Shown in pieces: positions 5,971-5,983 of a DNA stretch of 5,983 nucleotides. The position numbers and the translations under genes are program-made. The notes beneath the pieces were generated by a model. It saw only the letters and a program-made list of their open reading frames with translations, was not told the origin of the DNA and made no database searches. This DNA comes from X23 sp050251575 (GTDB taxonomy: Bacteria; Bacillota; Clostridia; SK-Y3). The stretch covers positions 1-5,983 of the forward strand of contig JBFWMP010000164.1 in the NCBI GenBank assembly GCA_050251575.1. Direction: 5' to 3'. Position 1 is the stretch's first letter, and the number at the start of each line of letters is the position of its first letter.

Positions 5971-5983
5971 TCTCATCATTTTT

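Overview
This window is AT-rich and every supported gene lies on the minus strand. Strong AGGAGG-type ribosome binding sites, a lipobox-bearing solute-binding protein and the overall base composition suggest an anaerobic, low-GC Gram-positive bacterium of the Clostridia type. That placement is inferred from style and not from any marker gene.

The layout, read in the direction of transcription (high to low coordinates), has two parts. First comes a stand-alone regulator gene (4113-5855). It encodes a GAF-like sensor with a cysteine cluster, a PAS domain, an AAA+ domain and a Fis-type helix-turn-helix. It ends in an intrinsic terminator whose loop is the stop codon itself. Second, after a 139-bp gap holding a sigma-A-like promoter, comes what looks like one catabolic or salvage operon. 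Its genes are an enolase paralogue (2687-3973), a previously unmarked 40-codon small ORF (2533-2655), an M20-family metallohydrolase (1392-2558), a TRAP-transporter binding lipoprotein dctP (261-1328), and the first 41 codons of the small TRAP membrane subunit dctQ (1-125), which runs off the window. The large permease dctM would be expected just beyond the edge.

Two proteins depart from their families in ways that support each other as signs of a specialised system. The enolase keeps the metal ligands, both catalytic lysines and the phosphate-binding Arg-Ser. It has lost both active-site histidines (yeast H159 becomes Leu, H373 becomes Glu), and its mobile loop is changed from SGAST to AGRST. 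It is therefore unlikely to be simply the housekeeping glycolytic enzyme. The regulator looks like a sigma-54 activator but lacks the GAFTGA loop and the pre-sensor-I loop that contact sigma-54. This fits the absence of a proper -24/-12 promoter and the presence of a TATAAT box in front of the operon.

A working model, which is inference only, is as follows. The TRAP system imports a carboxylate-bearing compound using an ion gradient. The M20 enzyme hydrolyses an amide or peptide bond in it. The enolase-like protein carries out a proton-abstraction/elimination reaction on a related acid, possibly phosphorylated. The small protein has an unknown supporting role. The regulator switches the operon on when its sensor domains detect the substrate or a redox/metal signal.
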